A DNA stretch of 64,000 nucleotides from Paraburkholderia phytofirmans OLGA172 (GTDB lineage: Bacteria > Pseudomonadota > Gammaproteobacteria > Burkholderiales > Burkholderiaceae): positions 868,001 to 932,000 of the forward strand of contig NZ_CP014579.1 in NCBI RefSeq assembly GCF_001634365.1. Reading direction: 5' to 3'. The stretch's first letter is position 1. Each line of letters starts with the position of its first letter. Of the stretch, positions 17,400 through 26,510 are shown piece by piece. The translations under genes were made by a program, and so were the position numbers. The notes beneath the pieces were generated by a model that worked only from the letters and a program-made list of their open reading frames with translations, ran no database searches and was not told the origin of the DNA.

Positions 17400-17693
17400 A
17401 TGAACGTCCTTACTTATAGCGAGGCCCGCGCCGGCTTTAAGCAAGCGATGGACGACGTTTGCCGCGATCACACGCCCATGCTGATAACCCGGCAGAGCGG
17501 CGAAAATGTGGTCATGGTTTCGCTCGAGGATTTCAATGCGATGCAGGAAACCTTGTATCTGTTGAGTTCATCGAAGAACGCCCAGCGGCTTGCCAAATCT
17601 ATCGCTCAGTTGAATGCCGGCGGTGCGACTTCGCGCGACCTGCTGACCGATGAACAAACAGAAAAGCTGCAACGAGGAGGCCGCAACGGCTGA
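17400..17693 (+). CDS. yefM: YefM/Phd-family antitoxin
   Basis: The 97-residue protein opens with MNVLTYSEARAGFKQAMDDV, the DNA-binding fold of the Phd/YefM family. ITRQSGENVVMVSLEDFNAMQETLYLL follows, and a polar C-terminal tail binds the toxin. It should repress the operator described upstream. Start ATG 17400 aligns with family N-termini; the nearest GGAGGG is about 25 bases upstream, so initiation may be weak or may use an upstream in-frame TTG. The stop is 10 bp before the toxin ATG I prefer. Confidence 0.88.
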   Translation: MNVLTYSEARAGFKQAMDDVCRDHTPMLITRQSGENVVMVSLEDFNAMQETLYLLSSSKNAQRLAKSIAQLNAGGATSRDLLTDEQTEKLQRGGRNG

Positions 17694-17703
17694 TAGTGTC
17701 TTT

Positions 17704-17955
17704 ATGTTCACGGACGAAGCGTGGGACGACTACCTGTACTGGCAGGAGACTGATCGAAAGGTCTTACACAAGATCAATACGCTGCTAGAGGAGTGTCGGC
17801 GCGATCCCTATCGCGGTACTGGAAAGCCAGAAGCGCTGGTGGGCAGCTTAAGCGGTTTCTGGTCGCGACGTATCACTCACGCTGATCGACTGGTTTATTT
17901 GCCGAGAGACGGAAAGATCTATGTGTTCGCTTGCCGTTTCCACTACGACGACTAA
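17704..17955 (+). CDS. yoeB: YoeB-family ribosome-dependent mRNA interferase
   Basis: The protein matches YoeB along its full length (DDYLYWQETDRKVLHKIN, SGFWSRRIT, RLVY, CRFHY). By alignment the catalytic residues are Glu43, Arg62, His80 and Tyr81, all present. Two extra Asp residues follow the usual terminal HY. ATG 17704 gives 83 residues, the family length. An in-frame ATG at 17650 would overlap yefM by 44 bases and add 18 residues unlike the family. YoeB cleaves mRNA in the ribosomal A site. Confidence 0.88.
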   Translation: MFTDEAWDDYLYWQETDRKVLHKINTLLEECRRDPYRGTGKPEALVGSLSGFWSRRITHADRLVYLPRDGKIYVFACRFHYDD

Positions 17956-18000
17956 AAAAACCGGGCGCGGGTGAACGGGAAATGCACGCGAGGGCAAATC

Positions 18001-18921
18001 TCAATCCGCGTGATGCCGCACCCGTCCGCGGGGACGCAACATCGACAATAGCGGCCAGCCGAGATTCACGCCGAGGCTCGCAATCACGATCAATGCCATG
18101 CCCGCGAGTTGCGGCAGCGACAGCGCCCGCCCATACACAACGGCATCGACCACGATCGCCGTCAGCGGATAGACGAACAGCAGCACGGCGATGATCGGCG
18201 TGGTCAGCTTCGGCAGCGCTCCGTAGATCAGCACATACGACAGCCCCGTGTGCAGCACGCCCATGCCGACCAGCCAGAACCACTGCATCGGTCCGATATG
18301 CACGGCAGTGAGCGGCGCAATGAAAGGCAGGCACACCACGCCGACCGCGCATTGCGCGAGTGTCAGCAAATGCGGCCGCAAATTGCCGAGTCCTTTGGCG
18401 ATCAGCGTAACGCTCGCGTATAGCACCGAGCCCGCCAATGCCTCGCCGATGCCGATCAGATAGCTCGCGTGCCCCTGCAGATTCCCGGCCGCCGCAACGC
18501 CCGAGGCCAACACAAGCCCGACGAACGCGGTCGCGATCCAGCCGAGCCGGTCGACGCCGAGGCGCTCGTTAAACAGCGCCGCGCCCATCAGCACGACCCA
18601 GAACGGCTGCACATGAAACACCACCGTCGCCACGGCAATGCTGGTGCGATGAATCGCATCGAAGAAGCCAACCCACTGCGTGACCATCAACACGCCGGAG
18701 ATCAGCGCCAGCGTGACGGTGCGCCGCGTGAAATGCGCTCGTGTGAAGAAACCTTTCCACACGCAATACGCGGCGAGCGAAAGAAAACCGAACAGGCAGC
18801 GAAAGAACACCAGCGTCAACGCGCCGAGCCGCGCTTCCTCGACGAAGATGCCGAGCGTGCCCATCAAAAGTCCGCCGCTGGCCAGCGTAATGGCGCCTTG
18901 TTGACGTTGGGTGAGGGACAT
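18001..18921 (-). CDS. EamA/DMT-family transporter
   Basis: This 306-residue inner-membrane protein has ten predicted helices arranged as two EamA repeats, typical of drug/metabolite exporters such as RhaT- and YdcZ-like amino-acid or metabolite effluxers. Start ATG 18921 (MSLTQRQQG) has GGAG nine bases upstream; the frame is open to 19272 but that part covers the divergent LysR gene. It ends in an Arg/His-rich tail. It is probably controlled by the adjacent LysR protein, an arrangement common for exporters. Confidence 0.85.
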   Translation of the reverse strand: MSLTQRQQGAITLASGGLLMGTLGIFVEEARLGALTLVFFRCLFGFLSLAAYCVWKGFFTRAHFTRRTVTLALISGVLMVTQWVGFFDAIHRTSIAVATVVFHVQPFWVVLMGAALFNERLGVDRLGWIATAFVGLVLASGVAAAGNLQGHASYLIGIGEALAGSVLYASVTLIAKGLGNLRPHLLTLAQCAVGVVCLPFIAPLTAVHIGPMQWFWLVGMGVLHTGLSYVLIYGALPKLTTPIIAVLLFVYPLTAIVVDAVVYGRALSLPQLAGMALIVIASLGVNLGWPLLSMLRPRGRVRHHAD

Positions 18922-18996
18922 GCGAAGCCGCTCCGAAAATAGGTCACATAAGATGGAGTCACAAGTATTACGCGGCTTGCGCGGTACCGACAAACG

Positions 18997-19013
18997 AATT
19001 AAATTGAGTAATT
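18997..19013. promoter_or_regulatory. candidate LysR-type binding site
   Basis: The inverted repeat AATTA-N7-TAATT lies 23 bp before the lysR start and 76 bp from the divergent EamA gene. It fits the T-N11-A pattern of LysR boxes and is in the right place. Confidence 0.5.
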
Positions 19014-19035
19014 CCATAAGCTGGATTGATAAATC

Positions 19036-19923
19036 ATGCACCCGGAATTCGACGTCGATTTGCTGCGCACCTTCGTCGCGGTGGTGGAAACGGGCAGCTT
19101 CACGAAGGCCTCGACTACCGTGCACCGCTCGCAGGCGGCGGTCAGCATGCAGATCAAGCGGCTCGAAACCATGCTCGGCATCACGCTGTTCGCCCGCAAT
19201 ACGCGCAATCTCTCGCTCACGCGGCCCGGCAATACGCTGCTCGAATACGCGCGGCGTGTGTTGGCGTTGCATGAGGAGGCGTGGTCGGCGATCGTGCGGC
19301 CCGAGGTGACCGGGCGCGTGGTGCTGGGCGCACCGGACGATTACGTGTCGTCGCTGCTGTCACCGGTGTTGCGGCGCTTTTCGAATCTATATCCGCACGT
19401 GGAGATCGAGATCGTCTGCGCGCAGAGCACGTCGCTCGCGCCAATGCTGGCCGATAACAAGATCGATCTCGCCTTCGTCACGCGCGACCGCAAATTGCGC
19501 GGCGAATTCGTGCGCAGCGAGCCGATGGTATGGGTGGGGGCGTCGGTCGATACGCCGGTGCTGGCGGCGTCGCCATTGCCGGTCGGACTTTACGAGCCGG
19601 GCTGTGTCGCGCGCGAGCATACGCTGGCGGCGCTCGACGGCGCACATATCCGCTATCGGGCGGCATTTAGCAGCGCAAGTCTGATGGGTTTGGTGGCGAC
19701 CGTGGATGCGGGGCTTTCGGTGATCGCGCTCACGCGCTGCAGCGTGCCGCCGCGGCTGGCGATACTCGGCGAAGCGCAAGGTTTGCCGAAGATCACGCCG
19801 CTGGAAATCGTGGTGGCGCGCAGCGCCAAATCGGACCGGCCGACGTGCGATTATCTGGCCGCGCAGATGGTGCAGGATTTGTCGCTGCGCACGCAAACGC
19901 GCGGGGCGGCGGCGCCGGCGTGA
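19036..19923 (+). CDS. LysR-family transcriptional regulator
   Basis: The 295-residue protein has an N-terminal winged helix-turn-helix (LLRTFVAVVETGSFTKAS through QAAVSMQIKRLE) and the linker helix. A periplasmic-binding-like effector domain starts near residue 95 (GRVVLGAPDDYVSSLL). It is most similar in style to the exporter-linked LysR proteins of the LrhA/YafC sort; the effector is unknown. Divergent orientation from the EamA gene suggests that gene is its target. Confidence 0.88.
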   Translation: MHPEFDVDLLRTFVAVVETGSFTKASTTVHRSQAAVSMQIKRLETMLGITLFARNTRNLSLTRPGNTLLEYARRVLALHEEAWSAIVRPEVTGRVVLGAPDDYVSSLLSPVLRRFSNLYPHVEIEIVCAQSTSLAPMLADNKIDLAFVTRDRKLRGEFVRSEPMVWVGASVDTPVLAASPLPVGLYEPGCVAREHTLAALDGAHIRYRAAFSSASLMGLVATVDAGLSVIALTRCSVPPRLAILGEAQGLPKITPLEIVVARSAKSDRPTCDYLAAQMVQDLSLRTQTRGAAAPA

Positions 19924-19980
19924 TGACGCAGCGATGGAAGCGCGCCCCTCAAGGGTGTTGCTTCGATACGCCGCTTACGC

Positions 19981-20075
19981 GTCGCTCAGCCATGCGGTTC
20001 AACTTTCAGGCTTAACTGCGCCGCTCAGCCTTGCGGTTCAACTTTCAGGCCTAACTGTGCCGCTCAACCCCGCGG
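19981..20075. repeat. 39-bp tandem repeat, 2.4 copies, running into the fbpC stop
   Basis: Unit 1 is 19981-20019 and unit 2 is 20020-20058, differing at about four positions. A partial third copy (20059-20075) contains the stop codon of the ATP-binding protein gene. Each unit contains the word GCGGTTCAACTTTCAGG. The repeat fills the space between convergent lysR and fbpC. Confidence 0.85.
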
Positions 20076-21122
20076 ATAAGCGGTCACTTCACCATCCACC
20101 GCGAGCCGCACGTGTTCGCCCGGCCGCGGCGACAGATACCCCGGCACGCGCGCGCGAACCACCGTCCGCGCGCCGGACTGCAATTCCAGCGCGACGCCCG
20201 CATCCTGCCCCTGAAAGATCACCTCCTGCACGATGGCGTCATGAGACACCACGCCGTTCGGCATCGTTTCTTCGGCACGCAGCAGACGGATCTGTTCAGG
20301 CCGTACCATGACGTCGACCGCGCCGTTGCCCATCGGCTCGCACAGCGGCAAATCTCCGAGCTCGCAGTTGACGCGATCCCGCTTGACCACGCCCGGCAAC
20401 AACACCGCTTCACCGACGAACGACGCGAGTTCACGCGTCACCGGCCTGCGGTACAGCGTCTCCGGCGTCGCGGTCTGGATCAGCCGGCCGTTCCACAGCA
20501 CGGCGACCTCATGGCCGAGCGACAGCGCTTCCGATTGATCGTGCGTGACGAGCACGGCAGTCGCGCCGGCCGCGGCTAACGCACTGGCTACCGCCTGGCG
20601 CGTTTCGAGGCGCAAGGCGGCGTCGAGCGACGAGAAGGGCTCATCGAGCATCACCAGTGTCGGCGACGGCGCGAGCGCGCGAGCCAGTGCGACACGCTGC
20701 TGCTGGCCACCCGACAACTGCTGCGGCGCGCGCGCGCCGAAGTTCGCCGGCAAGCCGACCAGCTCCAGCAATTCGGCTACACGGTGACGCGCGCGGCGCT
20801 GCGTACGCGGCAAGCCGAACACAATATTGTCCGCTACGGAAAGATGCGGAAACAGCGCGCCTTCCTGCGGCACATAGCCAATGTGGCGCTGCTCGGAAGG
20901 CACATGCAGGTTGTCGCCGGCAACGAGGCGGCCGTCGATTTCGACGCTGCCTCTATCCGCGCGTTCGAAGCCGCACAACAGGCGCAGCAAGGTGGTCTTG
21001 CCGCTGCCGGACGGTCCTAGCAGCGCGAGCAGCGTGCCGCGCTCGACGGAGAGATCGATGCCGTGCAGCACCGGATGGCCGTCGAACGATTTTTGCAGTC
21101 CGCGGATACGAAGTTCACTCAT
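20064..21122 (-). CDS. fbpC: ferric iron ABC transporter, ATP-binding protein
   Basis: This 352-residue ATPase shows the Walker A GPSGSGKTT at about residue 37, Q-loop QEGALFPH, signature LSGGQQQR, Walker B LVMLDEP and H-loop THD. A C-terminal TOBE-like regulatory region follows (MVRPEQIRLL onwards). This is the FbpC/PotA-type layout used for ferric iron and similar importers. It is the last gene of a leftward operon, 39 bp behind the permease gene. Confidence 0.88.
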   Translation of the reverse strand: MSELRIRGLQKSFDGHPVLHGIDLSVERGTLLALLGPSGSGKTTLLRLLCGFERADRGSVEIDGRLVAGDNLHVPSEQRHIGYVPQEGALFPHLSVADNIVFGLPRTQRRARHRVAELLELVGLPANFGARAPQQLSGGQQQRVALARALAPSPTLVMLDEPFSSLDAALRLETRQAVASALAAAGATAVLVTHDQSEALSLGHEVAVLWNGRLIQTATPETLYRRPVTRELASFVGEAVLLPGVVKRDRVNCELGDLPLCEPMGNGAVDVMVRPEQIRLLRAEETMPNGVVSHDAIVQEVIFQGQDAGVALELQSGARTVVRARVPGYLSPRPGEHVRLAVDGEVTAYPRG

Positions 21123-21161
21123 GAAAATCCGATGGAAAAAGCGTGCGACAGTGCGCGACGT

Positions 21162-22766
21162 TCAGCTGCGTTCGCCAAGCAACGCCGATTTGCCGAGCAA
21201 CGCGAATAGCAGGCCGGAGGCGAACAGCGAGATGCCGGTGAGCAGTGCCGCATAGGGCGCTGCGGCGGCGAACGCCATCGTCGAAGTATCGGCCCAAACT
21301 TGGGTGGCGAGTGTTTGCGTGTCGATCGGGGAGAGCAGCAGCGTCGCGTTGAGCTCGGTGACGACCGAGATGAACACCATCGCCGCGGCCGCGCCCAGTC
21401 CCGGGCCCGCCAGCGGCAACACCACGCGCAGGAGGGTCTGCGACCAGGTCAGGCCGAGCGCGCGTGCAGTCTCTTCGAGGCGCGGCTGCGCCTGCATGAA
21501 GGCGGCGCGCACGCTCACCAATGCCACCGGCATGAACAGCATCGCGTAAGCGATCACCAGCAGCGTCGCGCTTTGATAAAGCGCTTGCAGCGCATGCACC
21601 GCGAGCGACACGATGGCCAGCGCGATCACCAGCCCCGGTATGCCTTGCGCCAGAAACACGGTGCGTTCGAACAGCGTCGCGAAACGCGTCGGATAGCGCA
21701 CCAGCAGGAACGCGAGCGGCACGACCAGCAGCGTGGTCAGCAGCGCGGCGGCGAGCCCGAAACCGAGCGAAGAGATGGTCGCGTTGAACAGCAGTTCGGG
21801 CGACACGTCGGCCGGTGTGACGGCAGCCGCGCCCGGTTGCGTGAGCCAATAGCCGATCATGCCGAGCGGCACGCCGAGCGTTGCGATCGCCAGCGCGGCG
21901 AAGCCGGCAACGACGATCCAGCGCCAAGCGCCGAGGTCGTAGCGCAACACCGCACGGCGTGTGCCGCGATCGACGCGTTCATAACGCGCCGCGCCGCGCA
22001 CCCGAAACTCGAACGCCAGAACGATCAGGCAGATCACGATCAGCAGGCACGCGAGCAGCGAAGCGCCACCGCCATCGAAACTGGTGCGGTATTCCGCGTA
22101 GATTTGCGTGGTGAAGGTGCGAAAGCGCAGCAGCGTAAACGCGCCGAATTCGGACAGCACGCCGAGCGCCACCAGCAGCATGCCGCCGAGCAGCGCAGGG
22201 CGCAGTTGCGGCAGCACGACGCGAACGAACGTGGTCCAACGGTTGCAGCCGAGCGCGCGCGCGCTTTCTTCGAGCGCGGGGTCCATACTGCGCAACGCCG
22301 CGGCCACCGGCAGATAAACGAGCGGGAAATAGGCGGAGCTCAGCACCAGCAGCGCGCCGTTGAAGTCCTGCAAATCCAGACTCAGCGACACCCATGCGTA
22401 GCTCGAGATGAAGGCCGGCATTGCAAGCGGCGCGGCGGCGAGCACGGCCCAGAGGCGACGCCCCGGCAAATGCGTGCGTTCGACAAACCATGCGGCGGCC
22501 GTGCCGACGACCGCGCAGACGAGCGTGGTCGACACGGTGATCAACAGTGTGTTGACCAGCAGTTCGCCTACCAGCGGCCGGAAGATCAGGTCGACGGCCT
22601 CGCCGATACCGAAGCTCGCCGCGCGCCAGAAGGTAAACGCAATCGGCAGCAACACCAGCAAAGCGCTGAGTGCTGCTGCCGCGAACAAACCGCGCGGCGC
22701 GCGCGAATGGGCGCGCGCCGCGGCGGGGGTTACAGCCGGAGGGCCGGCTGACATGGCATCGCTCAT
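21162..22766 (-). CDS. fbpB: ferric iron ABC transporter, fused permease
   Basis: The 534-residue protein carries two permease domains, each with the EAA-type cytoplasmic loop (LEESARALGCNRWTTFVRVVLPQLRPA and LEETARALGLTWSQTLLRVVLPLAGPG). It has about twelve membrane helices, as in FbpB/SfuB. It would pass ferric iron delivered by FbpA across the inner membrane. Its start codon directly abuts the fbpA stop, so the two are tightly coupled. Confidence 0.88.
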   Translation of the reverse strand: MSDAMSAGPPAVTPAAARAHSRAPRGLFAAAALSALLVLLPIAFTFWRAASFGIGEAVDLIFRPLVGELLVNTLLITVSTTLVCAVVGTAAAWFVERTHLPGRRLWAVLAAAPLAMPAFISSYAWVSLSLDLQDFNGALLVLSSAYFPLVYLPVAAALRSMDPALEESARALGCNRWTTFVRVVLPQLRPALLGGMLLVALGVLSEFGAFTLLRFRTFTTQIYAEYRTSFDGGGASLLACLLIVICLIVLAFEFRVRGAARYERVDRGTRRAVLRYDLGAWRWIVVAGFAALAIATLGVPLGMIGYWLTQPGAAAVTPADVSPELLFNATISSLGFGLAAALLTTLLVVPLAFLLVRYPTRFATLFERTVFLAQGIPGLVIALAIVSLAVHALQALYQSATLLVIAYAMLFMPVALVSVRAAFMQAQPRLEETARALGLTWSQTLLRVVLPLAGPGLGAAAAMVFISVVTELNATLLLSPIDTQTLATQVWADTSTMAFAAAAPYAALLTGISLFASGLLFALLGKSALLGERS

Positions 22767-23798
22767 TTACAGCAAACCTGCCTGACGCAGCAGCTTGCCG
22801 GCCTGGCTGTCGTCGCCGAGTTGCTGAATGGTCAGCGCCGGCGGGTTCAGTTCAGCGAAAGGCTTGAGGATCGGGTCCGGTGCAACGCCTGCGTGCAGCG
22901 GATATTCGAACATGACGTGGCTCTTCGCCATCAACTGCTGTGCGCGTTCGCTCACCAGGTACGCAAGAAACTTCTGCGCGCCGTCCGTGTTATGGGCCGA
23001 CTTCAGTACCGCTGCGCCCGACACGTTCACCATCGCGCCGACGTCGCCGTTGCCAAAGTGATAGATCGCGCTGCGGGTTTTCGCATCGCCGAGTTCAGCG
23101 TGCAGACGCGCCCAGTAGTAGTTGTTGATCAGACCGGTCGCGACGCCGCCGCGATTGACGGCTGCCACCACGCCTTCGTCGTCGTCGAAAATCTGGGCGT
23201 TGGCTTTCAGGCCCTTCAGCCATTGCACGGTTTGCGCTTCACCCTTCAGCGCGAGCACGGCGCTCACCAGCGGCAGGAAGTCGCTGTCGCTCGGTGCGAT
23301 GCCGACCTTGCCTTTCCATTCCGGCTTGGCCAGATCGAACAGCGATTGCGGCAGTTGCGATGCCTGCAGCCTGGCCGTGTTGTAGGCCAGCACGCTTTCG
23401 CGTGCGGTCACGCCCACCCATGCGCCGGTCGGCGAGTTGAAGCGCGCCGGCACGGTTGCGAGCGTCGCACCGTCCACCTTGTTCAGCAGGCCTTTCTCTT
23501 CCAGCAGCATCAGCTCAGGCGAATTTTCCGTGAAATACACGTCGGCGGGCGTCGCTGCGCCTTCCGCCACGATTTGCGCAGCCATCGCCGGGCCTTCGCC
23601 GTTGCGGATCTTCACCGAAATGCCCGACTGCTTCTCGAAGTCTTTGGCGAGCACATTGACGACCTGTTCGTGCTGCGCGTTGTACAGCGTGATCGAAGCA
23701 GCGTGGGCCGTCGACGGCACGGCCGCGAACGCAGCGAGCGTGAGCGCGGCGGCGCTGCTGACGAGGCGCAGGCGGGTGCCAAACCAGGAATGAGCCAT
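22767..23798 (-). CDS. fbpA: ferric iron ABC transporter, periplasmic binding protein
   Basis: This is a 343-residue FbpA/SfuA-type binding protein with a signal peptide ending STAHA near residue 33. The mature protein opens with ITLYNAQHEQVVNVLAKDFEKQSG, and the FTENSPELMLLEEKG and NNYYWARL segments are typical of ferric-binding proteins (adjacent Tyr residues ligate iron). ATG 23798 has AGGA four bases upstream. It is separated from the peroxidase gene by 84 bp that contain a perfect 9-bp hairpin. Confidence 0.88.
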   Translation of the reverse strand: MAHSWFGTRLRLVSSAAALTLAAFAAVPSTAHAASITLYNAQHEQVVNVLAKDFEKQSGISVKIRNGEGPAMAAQIVAEGAATPADVYFTENSPELMLLEEKGLLNKVDGATLATVPARFNSPTGAWVGVTARESVLAYNTARLQASQLPQSLFDLAKPEWKGKVGIAPSDSDFLPLVSAVLALKGEAQTVQWLKGLKANAQIFDDDEGVVAAVNRGGVATGLINNYYWARLHAELGDAKTRSAIYHFGNGDVGAMVNVSGAAVLKSAHNTDGAQKFLAYLVSERAQQLMAKSHVMFEYPLHAGVAPDPILKPFAELNPPALTIQQLGDDSQAGKLLRQAGLL

Positions 23799-23842
23799 GA
23801 TCCTAAAATCCGTTAAAGATGGTGTTGTTGATCTTCGATGCA

Positions 23843-23864
23843 CCGCCGGCCTCCCGGCCGGCGG
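23843..23864 (-). other. stable intergenic hairpin inside the iron operon
   Basis: CCGCCGGCC / GGCCGGCGG forms a perfect 9-bp stem with a TCCC loop between the peroxidase and fbpA genes. There is no T-run, so it is more likely a processing or stabilising element than a terminator. Confidence 0.55.
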
Positions 23865-23882
23865 CTTGCTTCGCGGCTTGCA

Positions 23883-25271
23883 TTACGTCTCGAACAGCCC
23901 CGCGCCGATATACGAACCCGGCTTCGCGCCCGGCGGCACAGCGAATATCGCGCTGCCGACGTGCGTCGTGAACTGGTTCATCATGTCGAACTTCGCGAGC
24001 TTTTCGTTGATCGGAATGAAGCCCTTGCGCGGGTCGCTCTGGTGAGCGAGGAAAATCAATCCCGCGTCGTACTCGGTTTCCTGGCGCCACGGCGGCCAGC
24101 GCTCGATGTAAAAATTCGTGCCTTCGTTATACGAGTACGAACGGCGCAGAATCTGCGCGCCGTTGTTGCTCGCCTGATTCGACAGACGCACGTGCGAGTT
24201 TTCCGGAATGACCGGATTGCCGTCCTTGTCCTCTTCCTTCAGGTCCACCGGATCGAACTCGTTCTTCTTGCCGATCGGCGCGCCGCTGTACTTGTGACGG
24301 CCGAACACCTGTTCCTGGAAGCCGACCTCGGTGTTGTCCCAGTGCTCGAGCGTGATGCGGATGCGCCGTACGACGGTGTAGGTGCCGCCTTCCATCCAGG
24401 GTGCGTCGGCTGTGGCGCCGGCCCAGACGAATTCGTTCATCAGCTGCGGCTTCGCGGTCGACGGATTGTTGGTGCCGTCCTTGAAACCCATCAGATTGCG
24501 CGGCGTCTGACCGCGCGGGCCGGACAGGAAACCGGACTGGCCCCAGCGCATCGTCGCCACGCCGGAGGCGAGGCGCGACAGTTGCCGGACCGCGTGAAAC
24601 GCAACTTGCTGGTCGTTCGCGCAGGCCTGAATGAACAGGTCGCCGCCGGTTTTTTCGGCGATCAGCTGATCGCCGTTGAAACGCGGCAGATCGACAAGTG
24701 CGGCGGGGCGGCGCGAGGCGAGGCCATAGCGGTCCTTGCCGTCCTTCGTGAACAGGCCCGGGCCGAAACCGAACGTGATCGTCAGGCCGCATGGGCCAAG
24801 GCCGAGCACATCGCCGGAATCGGGCGCGGCTTTGGCGTTGGTCGGGCTGTAGGCCGTGTCGTTCGCCTTGGCGTCAGCCTTTGTCTCGACCTGCGTATCA
24901 ATCTTTGTGTCGGCCAGTGCTGTTTTCGCAGCCGCGTCAGTCGGCAGCGGTCCGGCCGTGGCGCCTTGCGTCAGGCGCGCGGCAGCGTCGGTCCAGGCAC
25001 GCAGCAGCGCGATCACGTCATCGCGTTTCTCGGTCGTGAGATCGAGGGCGGCGACATACGTGTGGCTTTGCTGCGGCGTGACGATGCCGCCTTGGTGCAG
25101 GCCGTAGAACGGCTCGACCGCCATGGTCGGATCGGCGGCGTGCGCCGGCGTCTTGCCAAGCGCGGCCTGGGCGACGCCGGTCGCGCCGAGGCTTGCGCCC
25201 GCCGCGACCGCCGCACTGCCGGCCTTCAGAAAACCGCGCCGTGAGGGCCGCGGGGGTTGATCGTTTGCCAT
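23883..25271 (-). CDS. efeB: EfeB-like Dyp-type haem peroxidase, Tat-exported
   Basis: The 462-residue protein has a twin-arginine signal (SRRGFLKAG). It contains the Dyp peroxidase motif GFKDGTNNP (GxxDG) and haem-side residues near the C-terminal half. EfeB proteins act in the periplasm on ferrous iron or haem during iron uptake. A low-complexity Ala/Thr/Asp/Lys-rich insert at about residues 108-140 (TKIDTQVETKADAKANDT) is not part of the core fold. Here it sits in a row with FbpABC rather than with EfeU and EfeO. Confidence 0.88.
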   Translation of the reverse strand: MANDQPPRPSRRGFLKAGSAAVAAGASLGATGVAQAALGKTPAHAADPTMAVEPFYGLHQGGIVTPQQSHTYVAALDLTTEKRDDVIALLRAWTDAAARLTQGATAGPLPTDAAAKTALADTKIDTQVETKADAKANDTAYSPTNAKAAPDSGDVLGLGPCGLTITFGFGPGLFTKDGKDRYGLASRRPAALVDLPRFNGDQLIAEKTGGDLFIQACANDQQVAFHAVRQLSRLASGVATMRWGQSGFLSGPRGQTPRNLMGFKDGTNNPSTAKPQLMNEFVWAGATADAPWMEGGTYTVVRRIRITLEHWDNTEVGFQEQVFGRHKYSGAPIGKKNEFDPVDLKEEDKDGNPVIPENSHVRLSNQASNNGAQILRRSYSYNEGTNFYIERWPPWRQETEYDAGLIFLAHQSDPRKGFIPINEKLAKFDMMNQFTTHVGSAIFAVPPGAKPGSYIGAGLFET

Positions 25272-25358
25272 GGTTCCTTCACCTTCGTTTGGCCGTGGGG
25301 TGTGCCGGTGTTGCGTCCGGCTCGGTGGCCGGATCTGCGTCCGTCTTTGCTTCTTCTT

Positions 25359-26510
25359 TTACTTCGCGAGCACCAGGGTGTTCACGTCGTCCTGCACGTA
25401 ATAGAAACCGTCGCCTTCGGGCGTCATCGCGAGACCGAACAGGTCGCCGTTGCCCGGCGGCGATTGTGCCTTGTCGGTGTCGATCCAGCGAGCGTAGATC
25501 TGTTTGCCGCTGGCAGGATCGATTTCGACGATCTGGCCGTTCAGCGCATTGGTGACGAGCAGGTGGCCGTTCGGTGCGGTGACCATGGCGAGCGGGCGGT
25601 GCAGCAGGCCGTCGGCGGTCAGTTGACGGCCTACGCCGGCGCTGGTGTCGCGCGTCATCGGTTCGTCGATTTCGGTGACGCGGTTGCCGATTGCATCGGA
25701 CACGTAGAGCAGTTTCTGATCGCCCGACAGCGCGAGTCCGGTCGGGCCGACGAGGAACACGCCCTTGTCGGCCTGCGCGCCGAAGCCGCTGCCCACCACG
25801 GTTTCCTTTTTCACGACCGGCGGCTTAGCCGTAGGCACGTCGAGGTCCAGACGCAGCACGGTGGCCTGCTTGAACACCGGCGGATTGCCGTCCGCGCCGC
25901 CCACACCGAAGCCGGCGTTGCTGACGAACAGCGTCGCGCTCGTGCCGTTGTCGACGACCGCCATATTGCCCCACGGATCGTTGATGTTCGGGCTGGTGAT
26001 GGTCGACGCGACCTTGCCGTTTGGATCGATCACGATCAGACAGCCGGCGCCCTTGGTGCCGGTGGTGCCGTCGTTGCTCGGCGTGCTGCCGACGATCACG
26101 TAGCCCGACTTGAGCATCGTCATCGCGGTCGACAGACCGATGCCGCCCGGACACGCCTTCAGATCGCGCGGCACTGTCGCGAACACCGTCATCTGTTTGG
26201 TGTCCGGGTGATAGTTGACGATCGTGCTGCCGGTGCCTTGCAGATTGGTCGAGTTATTGAAGTTGCCGACCAGCACGTCACCTTGCTTGACGGTGCCTGC
26301 CGAGACCGGCGCGACCACCACCGCGTACGGATTCTGGTCGCCGTTTTCCGGCACGGTGTTGATCAGCGTGGTGTGATGCTTGACGGTTTCGAGAAAACCT
26401 TGCGGCTCGGCGTGCGCGAGGCCAGCGGTCGCGAACGCGGCAGCGCCGACCGAGGCGGCGATCAGGGCCCGCGCGGCGCGCGGCGAAAATTTGCGCGTGG
26501 GATTGTTCAT
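25359..26510 (-). CDS. exported beta-propeller (NHL/SMP-30-like) protein of the iron operon
   Basis: The protein has 383 residues. Start ATG 26510 has GGAGG seven bases upstream. The signal peptide ends in AGLAHA near residue 33. The mature part consists of repeated short blocks such as GLALSGDQKLLYVSDAIGNRVTEID and MVTAPNGHLLVTNALNGQIVEID, the pattern of NHL or lactonase-type six-bladed propellers. It is predicted to be periplasmic. No catalytic residues can be assigned. Its place between a porin and an iron peroxidase suggests a role in handling an iron source. Confidence 0.7.
   Translation of the reverse strand: MNNPTRKFSPRAARALIAASVGAAAFATAGLAHAEPQGFLETVKHHTTLINTVPENGDQNPYAVVVAPVSAGTVKQGDVLVGNFNNSTNLQGTGSTIVNYHPDTKQMTVFATVPRDLKACPGGIGLSTAMTMLKSGYVIVGSTPSNDGTTGTKGAGCLIVIDPNGKVASTITSPNINDPWGNMAVVDNGTSATLFVSNAGFGVGGADGNPPVFKQATVLRLDLDVPTAKPPVVKKETVVGSGFGAQADKGVFLVGPTGLALSGDQKLLYVSDAIGNRVTEIDEPMTRDTSAGVGRQLTADGLLHRPLAMVTAPNGHLLVTNALNGQIVEIDPASGKQIYARWIDTDKAQSPPGNGDLFGLAMTPEGDGFYYVQDDVNTLVLAK

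Noticed and set aside
21300..22751. 483-codon open frame antisense to the iron permease gene
   Set aside because: Its composition is Arg/Gln/His-heavy with no family motif; it is a shadow of fbpB.
23838..25244. 468-codon open frame antisense to the Dyp peroxidase
   Set aside because: It is a shadow of efeB, with no ribosome site and no recognisable domain.
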